13,467 nt of DNA, taken from positions 1 through 13,467 of the forward strand of contig CAUGFC010000044.1 of assembly GCA_959598545.1 (NCBI GenBank), in the 5' to 3' direction. The stretch is from an uncultured Olsenella sp. (lineage in GTDB: Bacteria > Actinomycetota > Coriobacteriia > Coriobacteriales > Atopobiaceae). The translations under genes were made by a program, and so were the position numbers. The notes beneath the pieces are model-generated. The model did not search any database. It was not told the DNA's origin and was given only the letters and a program-made list of their open reading frames with translations. Positions 6,472-12,844 of the stretch are shown here, one piece after another; position 1 is the stretch's first letter; the number at the start of each line of letters is the position of its first letter.

Positions 6472-7470
6472 GTGGTTAGCATTGTCCTTGCCAGTCATGG
6501 CACGTTCGCCGAGGGCATCAAGATGTCCGGACAGATGATCTTCGGGCCCCAGGAGAACGTCGCTGCCGTGACGCTCATGCCCGAGATGGGCCCGGACGAC
6601 CTTCGCGCCAAGCTGCTCGAGGCCGTTGCCGGCTTCGAGGACCAGGACCAGGTCCTGTTCCTCGTCGACCTGCAGGGCGGGACACCCTGGAACCAGGTCT
6701 CGCTGCTGCTCGCTGAGGAGGGGCACGAGAACTGGGTGGCCGTGGGTGGCCTGAACCTGCCGATGCTCGTCTCCGCCTACGGGGAGCGCATGGGCGCCGA
6801 GACGGCCGCCGAGGTGGCCAAGGCCATCTATCCCGAGGCCAAGGCTGGCATCTGCGTCAAGCCCGAGGAGCTCGCACCGGCCGAGGCCGCTGCCGCCCCC
6901 GCGGCTCCCGCCGCCGCGCCCGCCGGCGCCATCCCGGAGGGCACCGTCCTCGGTGACGGCCACATCAAGATCGCGCACTGCCGCGTCGACACGCGCCTGC
7001 TGCACGGCCAGGTGGCCACCTCGTGGACCAAGCAGATCAACCCCGACCGCATCATCGTCGTCTCCGACGGCGTCGCTCACGACGAGCTGCGCAAGACGAT
7101 GATCGTCCAGGCCGCGCCTCCCGGAGTCAAGGCCCACGTCATCCCGATCTCCAAGATGATCGAGGTGTCCAAGGACCCGCGCTTCGGCGCCACGAAGGCG
7201 TTCCTGCTCTTCGAGACCCCGCAGGACGTGCTCAAGGCCATCGAGGGCGGCGTCGACATCAAGAACGTCAACCTCGGCTCGATGGCTCACTCCGTGGGCA
7301 AGGTCGTCGTCACCAACGCGATCGCCATGGACCAGGCCGACGTCGAGTGCCTCGAGGAGCTCCAGGCCAAGGGCGTCACCTTCGACGTCCGCAAGGTCCC
7401 CGCGGACGCCCCGGAGAACTTCGAGAACATGATGAAGAAGGCCAAGTCCGAGCTGGCCGCTCAGGCGTAA
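6472..7470 (+). CDS. manX: PTS mannose-family transporter, fused EIIAB component
   Basis: Cytoplasmic phosphotransfer protein: takes phosphate from HPr on the EIIA domain and passes it to EIIB and then to the sugar moving through EIIC/EIID. 332 residues. EIIA (1-133) starts MVSIVLASHG with the phosphorylated His9 and contains VDLQGGTPWNQ (65-75). An Ala/Pro linker spans 134-156. EIIB (163-330) contains RVDTRLLHGQVATSW with phospho-His178, and KNVNLGSMAHSVGK (264-277). GTG start: two consecutive GTG codons (6469, 6472) are possible. AGGAGG at 6460-6465 leaves 6 nt to 6472 but only 3 nt to 6469, so 6472 is preferred; the difference is one Val. Sugar specificity (mannose, glucose, fructosamines or another hexose) cannot be read from the domains. 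Confidence 0.94.
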   Translation: MVSIVLASHGTFAEGIKMSGQMIFGPQENVAAVTLMPEMGPDDLRAKLLEAVAGFEDQDQVLFLVDLQGGTPWNQVSLLLAEEGHENWVAVGGLNLPMLVSAYGERMGAETAAEVAKAIYPEAKAGICVKPEELAPAEAAAAPAAPAAAPAGAIPEGTVLGDGHIKIAHCRVDTRLLHGQVATSWTKQINPDRIIVVSDGVAHDELRKTMIVQAAPPGVKAHVIPISKMIEVSKDPRFGATKAFLLFETPQDVLKAIEGGVDIKNVNLGSMAHSVGKVVVTNAIAMDQADVECLEELQAKGVTFDVRKVPADAPENFENMMKKAKSELAAQA

Positions 7471-7486
7471 AGGTAAGGAGGGAAAC

Positions 7487-8299
7487 ATGTCGGTACTTTC
7501 AATCATCCTGATTGTCATCGTTGCCTTCCTCGCCGGCATGGAAGGCGTCCTTGACCAGTGGCAGTTCCACCAGCCGCTGGTTGCGTGCACGCTCATCGGT
7601 CTGGTGAGCGGTCACTTCGAGGCGGGCATCATCCTGGGCGGCACGCTCCAGATGATGGCCCTCGGCTGGGCCAACGTCGGCGCGGCCGTCGCCCCCGACG
7701 CGGCGCTCGCCTCGGTCGCGTCGGCTATCCTCATGGTCATCGCCATGAACGGCGGCTCCGACCAGGCCACCGCCATCACCACGGCCATTGCCGTGGCCGT
7801 GCCGCTGTCCGTCGCCGGCCTCTTCCTGACGATGATCGTCCGTACGATCGCCATCCCCATCGTCCACATCATGGACGGCGCCGCCGCGCGCGGCGACTTC
7901 ATGGCCATCGACGTCTGGTCCATCATCGCCATCTGCCTGCAGGGCATCCGCATCGCCATTCCGGCCGCGGCGCTCTGCTTCATCCCGTCCGATGCCGTCA
8001 TGGGCGTCCTCGAGATGATGCCCGCGTGGCTCAACGAGGGCATGACGATTGGCGGCGGCATGGTCGCGGCCGTCGGCTACGCCATGGTCATCAACATGAT
8101 GGCGACCAAGGAGGTCTGGCCGTTCTTCGCGCTGGGCTTCTGCCTCGCCGCCATCTCCCAGCTCACGCTGATCGCCCTCGGCGTCATCGGCATCAGCCTC
8201 GCCCTCATCTACCTGGGCCTCAAGGAGATCGGCCAGTCCGGCGCCGGCGCCATCGGCTCGGGCGACCCGCTGGGCGACATCCTGGACGACTACGAGTAG
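7487..8299 (+). CDS. manY: PTS mannose-family transporter, EIIC component
   Basis: Integral membrane subunit that, with EIID, forms the sugar channel. 270 residues, standard length, hydrophobic almost throughout, with seven or more likely membrane segments (roughly 3-20, 31-52, 72-88, 98-126, 145-166, 187-206, 212-245). The ManY signature GGTLQMMALGWANVGAAVAP (51-70) is clear, together with MNGGSDQATAITTA (87-100). The C-terminal 25 residues are hydrophilic and acidic (DPLGDILDDYE). ATG at 7487 is preceded by AAGGAGGG, and the gap after the EIIAB gene is 16 nt, so it is in the same transcript. Confidence 0.95.
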   Translation: MSVLSIILIVIVAFLAGMEGVLDQWQFHQPLVACTLIGLVSGHFEAGIILGGTLQMMALGWANVGAAVAPDAALASVASAILMVIAMNGGSDQATAITTAIAVAVPLSVAGLFLTMIVRTIAIPIVHIMDGAAARGDFMAIDVWSIIAICLQGIRIAIPAAALCFIPSDAVMGVLEMMPAWLNEGMTIGGGMVAAVGYAMVINMMATKEVWPFFALGFCLAAISQLTLIALGVIGISLALIYLGLKEIGQSGAGAIGSGDPLGDILDDYE

Positions 8300-8317
8300 G
8301 AAGGGGGGAGAGTAAAC

Positions 8318-9256
8318 ATGGCAGAGAACAAGGTCACGCTTTCCAAGAACGACCGCCTCGCGGTTTGGTTCCGCCACCAGTACCTGCAGGGCTCCTGGAA
8401 CTACGAGCGCATGCAGAACGGCGGCTGGTGCTTCTCGATGATTCCCGCCATCAAGAAGCTCTATCCCAACAAGGATGACCAGATCGCGGCGCTCAAGCGT
8501 CACATGGAGTTCTACAACACGCACCCGTACGTCTCCTCGCCGGTCATCGGCGTCACGCTCGCCCTCGAGGAGGACCGCGCCAACGGCGCACCCGTCGAGG
8601 ACGCGGCCATCCAGGGCGTGAAGGTCGGCATGATGGGCCCGCTCGCCGGCGTCGGCGACCCGGTCTTCTGGTTCACCCTTCGCCCGCTGCTCGGTGCCCT
8701 GGGCGCCGGCCTTGCGATGAGCGGCAACATCATGGGCCCGATCCTGTTCTTCGTGCTCTGGAACGTCATCCGCCTCGCCTTCGAGTGGTACACGCAGGAG
8801 TTCGGCTACAAGCTGGGCACCTCCATCACCAAGGACCTCGGCGGCGGCCTGATGGGCAAGATCACCGAGGGCGCCTCGATCCTCGGCATGTTCGTCATCG
8901 GCGGCCTCGTCCAGCGCTGGGTCTCCATCTCCTTCGCGCCGACGGTCTCCACCGTCACGCAGTCCGAGGGCGCCTACATCGACTGGAACGCCATCGAGGC
9001 CACGGCCGAGTCCTCGGGTGTTGCTCAGGCCATCCATGACGCCCTGAGCAACTACGCCTCGCTCGGCGCCACCGGTCTCGAGGTCGAGAAGGTCACTACG
9101 CTCCAGCAGAACCTCGATCAGCTCATCCCCGGCCTCGCCGCCGTGTGCGTGACGCTGCTGTGCTGCTGGCTGCTCAAGAAGAAGGTCTCCCCGATCGTCA
9201 TCATCATCGGCATGTTCGCCATTGGTATCGTCGGTCACCTCGCCGGCCTTCTCTAG
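8318..9256 (+). CDS. manZ: PTS mannose-family transporter, EIID component
   Basis: Second membrane subunit of the mannose-family permease. 312 residues (E. coli ManZ is slightly shorter). Seen: WNYERMQNGGWCFSMIPAIK (27-46), FYNTHPYVSSPVIG (65-78), GVKVGMMGPLAGVGDPVFW (100-118), KDLGGGLMGKITEGASILGMFVIGGLVQRW (172-201; positions only as a whole) and a C-terminal hydrophobic segment after about 265, IIIGMFAIGIVGHLAGLL at the end. All are EIID hallmarks. The region 205-260 is a soluble insert with a short coiled-coil-like stretch. SD AAGGGGGGAG; 18 nt gap after manY. A strong terminator follows at 9277. Confidence 0.95.
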   Translation: MAENKVTLSKNDRLAVWFRHQYLQGSWNYERMQNGGWCFSMIPAIKKLYPNKDDQIAALKRHMEFYNTHPYVSSPVIGVTLALEEDRANGAPVEDAAIQGVKVGMMGPLAGVGDPVFWFTLRPLLGALGAGLAMSGNIMGPILFFVLWNVIRLAFEWYTQEFGYKLGTSITKDLGGGLMGKITEGASILGMFVIGGLVQRWVSISFAPTVSTVTQSEGAYIDWNAIEATAESSGVAQAIHDALSNYASLGATGLEVEKVTTLQQNLDQLIPGLAAVCVTLLCCWLLKKKVSPIVIIIGMFAIGIVGHLAGLL

Positions 9257-9276
9257 GCTCCGTCGCTCTTCTCGGC

Positions 9277-9327
9277 GCCGCGCCCTCGTCCCGTCGCTCT
9301 GACGGGCGGGGGCGCGGCCCCTTTTCC
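9277..9327 (+). terminator. Strong intrinsic terminator between manZ and the DUF956 gene
   Basis: GCCGCGCCC (9277-9285) pairs perfectly with GGGCGCGGC (9310-9318); inside, CCCGTC pairs with GACGGG around GCTCT. CCCCTTTTCC follows. The T-run ends about 6 nt before the Shine-Dalgarno of the next gene, so it should lower, not abolish, expression of that gene if read-through occurs. Confidence 0.8.
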
Positions 9328-9349
9328 AGCCTGAAAGGAGTGGGCGCGC

Positions 9350-9736
9350 ATGGCCCAGTCTCAGAACACAACGGTCGACCTCACCATCCCCGCCACCATG
9401 TTCAAGGGGCTCTCCCCGACGGGCTCCATTATGGTGGGGGACACGGCGCTCGAGTTCTACAACGAGCGCAACGTCGAGGACTACATCCAGATCCCCTGGG
9501 ACCAGATCGACCACGTGGAGGCGTCGGTGCTCTTCGGCGGTCGCGTGATCTCGCGCTTCGCCGTCTTCACCAAGGAGAACGGCGTCTTCGCCTTCTCCGC
9601 GCGCAACAACCACCAGCTGCTCCGTGCCGTGCGCGACCACATCGGCGGCGAGAGGATCGTGCGCTCGGCGTCCTTCTTCGGCGTGATCCGGGCCGGGCTC
9701 ATGGGCATCTGGCGTCGCGTCACGCGCCGCGGCTAG
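9350..9736 (+). CDS. manO: DUF956 family protein (ManO-like, PTS-associated)
   Basis: 128 residues of the DUF956 family, which in lactic acid bacteria and other Gram-positives is encoded at the end of mannose-PTS operons and has been called ManO, a proposed regulator of the operon. Seen: MFKGLSPTGSIMVGDTALEFYNERN (17-41; by span), IPWDQIDHVEASVLFGG (48-64), FAVFTKENGVFAFSARNN (70-87) and a basic C-terminus, WRRVTRRG. The pattern resembles a pleckstrin-like beta domain (inference). No HTH is visible, so a direct DNA-binding role is not supported by the sequence. ATG at 9350 has the SD GAAAGGAG 9 nt upstream; the preceding 93 nt hold a terminator. Confidence 0.85.
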   Translation: MAQSQNTTVDLTIPATMFKGLSPTGSIMVGDTALEFYNERNVEDYIQIPWDQIDHVEASVLFGGRVISRFAVFTKENGVFAFSARNNHQLLRAVRDHIGGERIVRSASFFGVIRAGLMGIWRRVTRRG

Positions 9737-10001
9737 GGCGTCGCCTGCCGGCCGCTTCCGCGTGCCTGCAGCATCGCGGATTTCCGGTAACGTGCGTTTC
9801 TGCATTCCCCAGGCGCCCCCAAGGACGCATAACCGAGAAGAGCCGTCCGCTTTCCCGGCTTTTGGCGAGAAATGCGCGGTCCTGCGTTCTTCTCGGCATG
9901 CAAAGCCGCGCATTGCTGGAAATCGTCGATGCTGCGTTGCGGGCCTGGCCCACACCGCCGACCACCATCATGGATTCCGCGCGCAGACGCCCGCCCGGTG
10001 C
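9737..10001. other. Gene-free spacer with a large imperfect dyad (arms 9767-9796 and 9909-9936)
   Basis: The 306 nt between the DUF956 gene and efp hold no convincing gene: an 80-residue open frame is present but shows no protein-like composition or start site. The dominant structure is a dyad. GCAGCATCG-x-x-GATTTCC-x-G-x-AA ending TGCG at 9767-9796 is mirrored by CGCA...GGAAATCGTCGATGCTGC at 9909-9936. Further in, CCGAGAAG (9833-9840) faces CTTCTCGG (9889-9896). GGCGAGAA at 9864-9871 sits near the centre. The spacer ends in the efp promoter. Confidence 0.6.
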
Positions 10002-10007
10002 TAAAAT
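10000..10007 (+). promoter_or_regulatory. Extended -10 promoter of efp
   Basis: TAAAAT at 10002-10007 is preceded by TGC (9999-10001), the same TGCTAA-x-AT arrangement as the PTS promoter, and lies about 35 nt before the efp start. No -35 hexamer is visible, which fits an extended -10 promoter. Confidence 0.55.
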
Positions 10008-10042
10008 ACGCCCGTATGTGAGCACAACCGGAAAGGCGCAAC

Positions 10043-10609
10043 ATGGCAACCATCAGCACCGCAGACTTCAAGAACGGCATGGGCCTCAAGATCAACGACA
10101 AGTACTACACGATCGTCGAGTTCCAGCACGTCAAGCCCGGCAAGGGCGGTGCCTTCGTCCGCTACAAGATCCGCGACCTCAAGACCGGCCGCGTGATCGA
10201 CCAGACCTGCAACGCCGGCACCAAGTTCGAGAACGTGCAGCTCATCACCAAGGAGATGCAGTACCTCTACAACGACGGCGCCACGTTCTACTTCATGGAC
10301 AACGAGACCTACGAGCAGGTCGAGCTCCCCTCCGACTTCATCGGCGACAACGCCAAGTGGTTCAAGGAGAACGACAACGCCCAGCTCCTCTACGCCGATA
10401 CCGAGCTTCTGGGCGTGGAGCCCCCGATGTTCATCGAGGTCGAGATCACCGAGACCGACCCCGGCTTCAAGGGCGACACCGTCCAGGGCGGCTCCAAGCC
10501 CGCCACCGTCGAGACCGGCGCCGTGATCCAGGTCCCGCTCTACCTCAACGTGGGCGAGAAGATCAAGGTCGACACTCGCGACGGCGGCAAGTTCGTCGGT
10601 CGCGTCTAG
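10043..10609 (+). CDS. efp: Translation elongation factor P
   Basis: EF-P binds between P and E sites of the ribosome and rescues stalling at polyproline. 188 residues, three beta-barrel domains. Seen: MATISTADFKNGMGLKINDK at the N-terminus, the domain I loop HVKPGKGGAFVRYK with Lys34 at the tip, domain II with YLYNDGATFYFMDNETYEQ (73-91), and the C-terminal domain III with GDTVQGGSKPATVETGA and GEKIKVDTRDGGKFVGRV (171-188), the EF-P signature. Lys34 may be modified or unmodified: no epmA/epmB or other modification gene is in the window. The PGKG loop resembles actinobacterial EF-Ps, which have been described as unmodified. SD GGAAAGG 6 nt before ATG. Own promoter and strong terminator make it a single-gene unit. 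Confidence 0.97.
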   Translation: MATISTADFKNGMGLKINDKYYTIVEFQHVKPGKGGAFVRYKIRDLKTGRVIDQTCNAGTKFENVQLITKEMQYLYNDGATFYFMDNETYEQVELPSDFIGDNAKWFKENDNAQLLYADTELLGVEPPMFIEVEITETDPGFKGDTVQGGSKPATVETGAVIQVPLYLNVGEKIKVDTRDGGKFVGRV

Positions 10610-10621
10610 TGCTCGCCCGCA

Positions 10622-10685
10622 GGCGAGAAGCGCCTCGCGTCGGGGCCGTCCCGGGGGAGCCCGGGGCGGCCCCGTTCTTCTCGCC
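10622..10685. repeat. Inverted pair of the GGCGAGAA octamer enclosing the efp terminator
   Basis: GGCGAGAA at 10622-10629 and TTCTCGCC at 10678-10685 enclose the terminator hairpin symmetrically, 12 nt on the left and 4 nt on the right. GCGTCGG next to the left copy and CCGACGC next to the right copy extend the pairing. Confidence 0.65.
10642..10680 (+). terminator. Strong intrinsic terminator of efp
   Basis: GGGGCCG (10642-10648) pairs with CGGCCCC (10667-10673), and TCCCGGG with CCCGGGG inside it (one G-T pair), giving a continuous 14-bp stem with the tetraloop GGAG. GTTCTTCT follows, a broken T-run. It separates efp from the Asp23 operon. Confidence 0.8.
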
Positions 10686-10716
10686 GACGCGTCCGGCGCG
10701 CCGGTCGGACAACGGG

Positions 10717-10722
10717 TATACT
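10717..10722 (+). promoter_or_regulatory. Probable -10 box of the Asp23-nusB-xseB-tlyA operon
   Basis: TATACT in the context GGGTATACT, 38 nt before the start at 10761; the nadK upstream region carries the identical GGGTATACT. No -35 hexamer is seen. Confidence 0.5.
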
Positions 10723-10760
10723 AGGCAGGTGACCGTTTGAATCGAGCAAGGGGGTCCTCC

Positions 10761-11123
10761 ATGGCCGAAAGCGAGCTCTTCGTCTCTGGCATCGGCATCT
10801 CCAGGGATGTCGTCTCCACGATCGTCGGGATTGCGGCGCGTCGCGTGGAGGGCGTGGCCTCGGTCGGCGGCAACGACATCGCATCGAGCCTGATCAGCGT
10901 CTTCACGAGCCGCACCGTCGCCCCCGAGAAGGCCGTCGAGTCCGTCGTCGAGGACGACAGCCTCCATGTCACGGTCCACCTGGCCGTCTTCTACGGCTAC
11001 CCGTTCACCAAGCTCGCCGCGGACGTCCGCACCGAGGTCGCCCGCGCCGTGACCGAGCAGATCGGCGTCCCGGTGTCCGCCGTCGACGTCTGCATCGACA
11101 GCCTCGTCTTCCCCAAGGAGTAG
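10761..11123 (+). CDS. Asp23/Gls24 family envelope stress protein
   Basis: 120 residues of the Asp23/Gls24 (DUF322) family. Seen: GISRDVVSTIVGIAARRVEGVASVGG at the N-terminus (12-37; by span), a central VHLAVFYGYPFTKLAADVRTEVARAVTEQIGVPVSAVDVCIDSLVF (71-116; by span), both typical of the family; the second is the conserved beta-alpha core. Members are membrane-associated or cytosolic scaffolds linked to wall stress and to fatty-acid metabolism; the version encoded before nusB (YqhY-like) is a conserved location in Gram-positives. ATG 10761 is chosen over an in-frame TTG at 10737 because AAGGGGG lies 6 nt upstream of it. No anchor protein AmaP is encoded here. Confidence 0.9.
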   Translation: MAESELFVSGIGISRDVVSTIVGIAARRVEGVASVGGNDIASSLISVFTSRTVAPEKAVESVVEDDSLHVTVHLAVFYGYPFTKLAADVRTEVARAVTEQIGVPVSAVDVCIDSLVFPKE

Positions 11124-11129
11124 TTCCAC

Positions 11130-11600
11130 TTGAGCACTCACTTCGGCGGGCGCACGCTCGCCCGCAGCCAGGCCCTGCAGCTGCTGTTCCAGGCTGAGGC
11201 CAATGCGCGCGCGGTCCTCGACGTCCTGGACGGCGAGTACGCCCTGTCGCAGGGCCCGCTCGACGACCACGCCCGCCGCCTCGCCCTCGGCGCCGACGAG
11301 CGCCGCCCCGACCTGGACGCCGTCATCGCCGCCCGTTCCACGGGCTGGTCGGTCGCGCGCATGAACGCCGTGGACCGCAACCTCCTGCGCCTCGCGCTCT
11401 ACGAGATGCTCTACGTGGACGAGGTCGACGTCGCCGTGACCATCGACGAGTGCGTCGAGCTCGCCAAGGCCTACGGGACCGACGAGTCGTCGCGCTTCGT
11501 GAACGGCATCCTCGGCCGCGTCGCCGACGACCTGGAGGCCGGCGTCGACGTGGTCGCCGCCGCGCGCGAGCAGGCTGCCGCCGGCGACGGGGAGGCCTAG
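11130..11600 (+). CDS. nusB: Transcription antitermination factor NusB
   Basis: RNA-binding protein which, with NusE (S10), NusA and NusG, allows processive transcription of rRNA operons. 156 residues, all-helical family. Seen: RTLARSQALQLLFQAEA (8-24), the arginine-rich first helix that binds boxA RNA, and the C-terminal core SVARMNAVDRNLLRLALYEMLY (74-95), VAVTIDECVELAKAYGTDESSRFVNGILGRVADDL (101-135; by span), the most conserved part of NusB. The start is TTG at 11130: AAGGAG ends 9 nt upstream, inside the end of the Asp23 gene, and no ATG is available before the conserved helix. Gap to Asp23 is 6 nt; xseB starts 3 nt after the stop. The last 20 residues are an Ala-rich tail. Confidence 0.95.
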   Translation: MSTHFGGRTLARSQALQLLFQAEANARAVLDVLDGEYALSQGPLDDHARRLALGADERRPDLDAVIAARSTGWSVARMNAVDRNLLRLALYEMLYVDEVDVAVTIDECVELAKAYGTDESSRFVNGILGRVADDLEAGVDVVAAAREQAAAGDGEA

Positions 11601-11603
11601 GCC

Positions 11604-11891
11604 ATGGCCCGCGTGGACGTCTCCCAGTACCAGAGCTTCGGCCAGATCAACGACCGCCTGGACGAGCTCGTCTCCCAGGTGCGCGACAAGGACGTCTCGC
11701 TGGAGCGCTCGCTCGACCTCTTCGACGAGGCGATCGCGCTCGGCTCCAAGGCCGTGAGCCTCGTGGACGCCACGGACTTCTCGCCCGAGGAGGAGGCGCG
11801 CCTGGCCGACGCCGGCGAGGGCGCCGAGAAGGGCGCCGAGCCCGCGGCCGAGACCGACGCCGAGCCCGAGCCCGCCGCGGACGGGCAGTAG
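11604..11891 (+). CDS. xseB: Exodeoxyribonuclease VII small subunit
   Basis: Small subunit of exonuclease VII, which with XseA degrades single-stranded DNA. 95 residues. The coiled-coil core is at 9-54: FGQINDRLDELVSQVRDKDVSLERSLDLFDEAIALGSKAVSLVD, cited by span, with the family motif SLERSLDLFDEAIALG (32-47). A variable acidic Ala/Glu/Pro tail of about 35 residues follows, of a kind often seen in actinobacterial XseB. ATG 11604 is 3 nt after the nusB stop with GGGGAGG upstream. The large subunit gene xseA, often next to xseB, is not in the window. Confidence 0.9.
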   Translation: MARVDVSQYQSFGQINDRLDELVSQVRDKDVSLERSLDLFDEAIALGSKAVSLVDATDFSPEEEARLADAGEGAEKGAEPAAETDAEPEPAADGQ

Positions 11892-11896
11892 GCGCC

Positions 11897-12634
11897 ATGC
11901 CGCGCCGCCGCCGGCTCGACGCCGAGCTTGTCGAGCAGGGGTTCTTCTCGTCCGCCGACGAGGCCCTGCGCGCCGTCATGGCGGGCGACGTCTCCACCAC
12001 CGACCGACGCCTCACCTCCCCCGGGGAGCAGGTCGTCCCCGGCATCCCCCTGCACGTGCGCGGTCGCGCGGCCTACGTGAGCCGCGGCGGCCTCAAGCTC
12101 GAGCGCGGCCTCGACGTCTTCGGCGTGGACCCGCGTGGCCTCGACTGCCTCGACGTGGGCTGCTCCACGGGCGGCTTCACCGACTGCCTGCTCAAGCGCG
12201 GCGCCGCCTCCGTGTTGGCCGTCGACGTGGGCTACGCGCAGTTCTCCTGGGAGCTGCGCGGCGACCCGCGCGTCCGGCTGCTCGAGCGCACCAACGTCAC
12301 GGCGGTGCCCGCCCTTCTCGGCGCCTCTGTCGTCGACCTGGCCGTCTGCGACGTCTCCTTCACGTCCGTGACCACGGTGCTGCCGGCGGTGCTCAAGCTT
12401 TTGCGCCCGGGCGGGACCTTCCTCACGCTCGTCAAGCCGCAGTTCGAGGCGGCCCGCGAGGACGTGGGGGAGGGCGGCGTCGTGCACGAGGGGCGCGTGC
12501 GCGCGGCGGCGCTGGAGCGGGTGCGCGCGGCCTTCGAGGGCGCCGGGCTCGTCGTGCGCGGGAGCTGCGAGAGCCCCATTACCGGCCACAAGGGCAACGT
12601 CGAGTACCTCCTCTGCGGCGACCTGCCCGCGTGA
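11897..12634 (+). CDS. tlyA: TlyA family rRNA (cytidine-2'-O)-methyltransferase
   Basis: Methylates ribose 2'-O of C1409 in 16S and C1920 in 23S rRNA (function known from the mycobacterial family; capreomycin sensitivity depends on it). 245 residues. Seen: an S4-like RNA-binding domain (4-60, RLDAELVEQGFFSSADEAL... ), then the FtsJ/RrmJ-like methyltransferase: GGLKLERG with Lys67, SAM loop LDVGCSTGGFTDCLL (85-99), AVDVGYAQ (108-115), CDVSF with Asp152, LVKPQFE with Lys180, and GHKGNVEYLL with Glu236. These complete the K-D-K-E catalytic tetrad. The frame is open far upstream through nusB and xseB, but the ATG at 11897, 5 nt after the xseB stop, is the natural start. The SAM loop has Cys in place of the usual Ala. 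Confidence 0.94.
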   Translation: MPRRRRLDAELVEQGFFSSADEALRAVMAGDVSTTDRRLTSPGEQVVPGIPLHVRGRAAYVSRGGLKLERGLDVFGVDPRGLDCLDVGCSTGGFTDCLLKRGAASVLAVDVGYAQFSWELRGDPRVRLLERTNVTAVPALLGASVVDLAVCDVSFTSVTTVLPAVLKLLRPGGTFLTLVKPQFEAAREDVGEGGVVHEGRVRAAALERVRAAFEGAGLVVRGSCESPITGHKGNVEYLLCGDLPA

Positions 12635-12644
12635 GTCGCCAAAT

Positions 12645-12670
12645 CTTAGGGTTTGGGGGTTGTTGCACCC
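12645..12670 (+). repeat. 26-nt repeat, copy 1
   Basis: Direct copy; identical to copy 2 (12687) at 25 of 26 positions, with a 42-nt period. It begins 11 nt after the tlyA stop. Confidence 0.85.
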
Positions 12671-12686
12671 TCGGCCCGCATGGGTG

Positions 12687-12712
12687 CTTAGGGTTTGGGG
12701 GTCGTTGCACCC
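12687..12712 (+). repeat. 26-nt repeat, copy 2
   Basis: Second direct copy. Its end also forms a local hairpin: GTCGTTG (12701-12707) with CAACGAC (12715-12721), loop CACCCCC. Confidence 0.85.
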
Positions 12713-12800
12713 CCCAACGACGTCTCGCGGCGGCTGGTCCTTCTCGCCACCTGCGGTTTCTTTGATCGCGCGGCGAGAAGAACCCGCTCTCGGGGCCCGC

Positions 12801-12828
12801 GGGGTGCAGCGACCCCACTTTTCTAAGC
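12801..12828 (-). repeat. 26-nt repeat, copy 3 (inverted, diverged)
   Basis: Its reverse complement, starting GCTTAG and ending TGCACCCC, matches copy 2 and flanks at 21 of 28 positions; the differences are clustered at the centre, where GGTTTG is replaced by AAAAGT. Confidence 0.6.
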
Positions 12829-12844
12829 GCGCTGCCTCCCGCGA

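Noticed and set aside
7499..9955. 818-residue open frame on the - strand across the PTS genes
   Set aside because: It mirrors the codon bias of the + strand genes (G/C third positions remove stops). Its translation is low-complexity Asp/Gly/Arg/His, and the + strand holds clear ManY/ManZ motifs.
9762..10004. 80-residue + frame in the DUF956-efp spacer
   Set aside because: Composition is not protein-like, no start signal, and the stretch is better explained as a dyad.
10737..10760. TTG start giving eight extra residues to the Asp23 protein
   Set aside because: No Shine-Dalgarno before it, whereas the ATG at 10761 has AAGGGGG 6 nt upstream.
11450..11896. N-terminal extension of tlyA through nusB and xseB
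   Set aside because: Open only because of GC content; TlyA length and S4 domain start agree with ATG at 11897.
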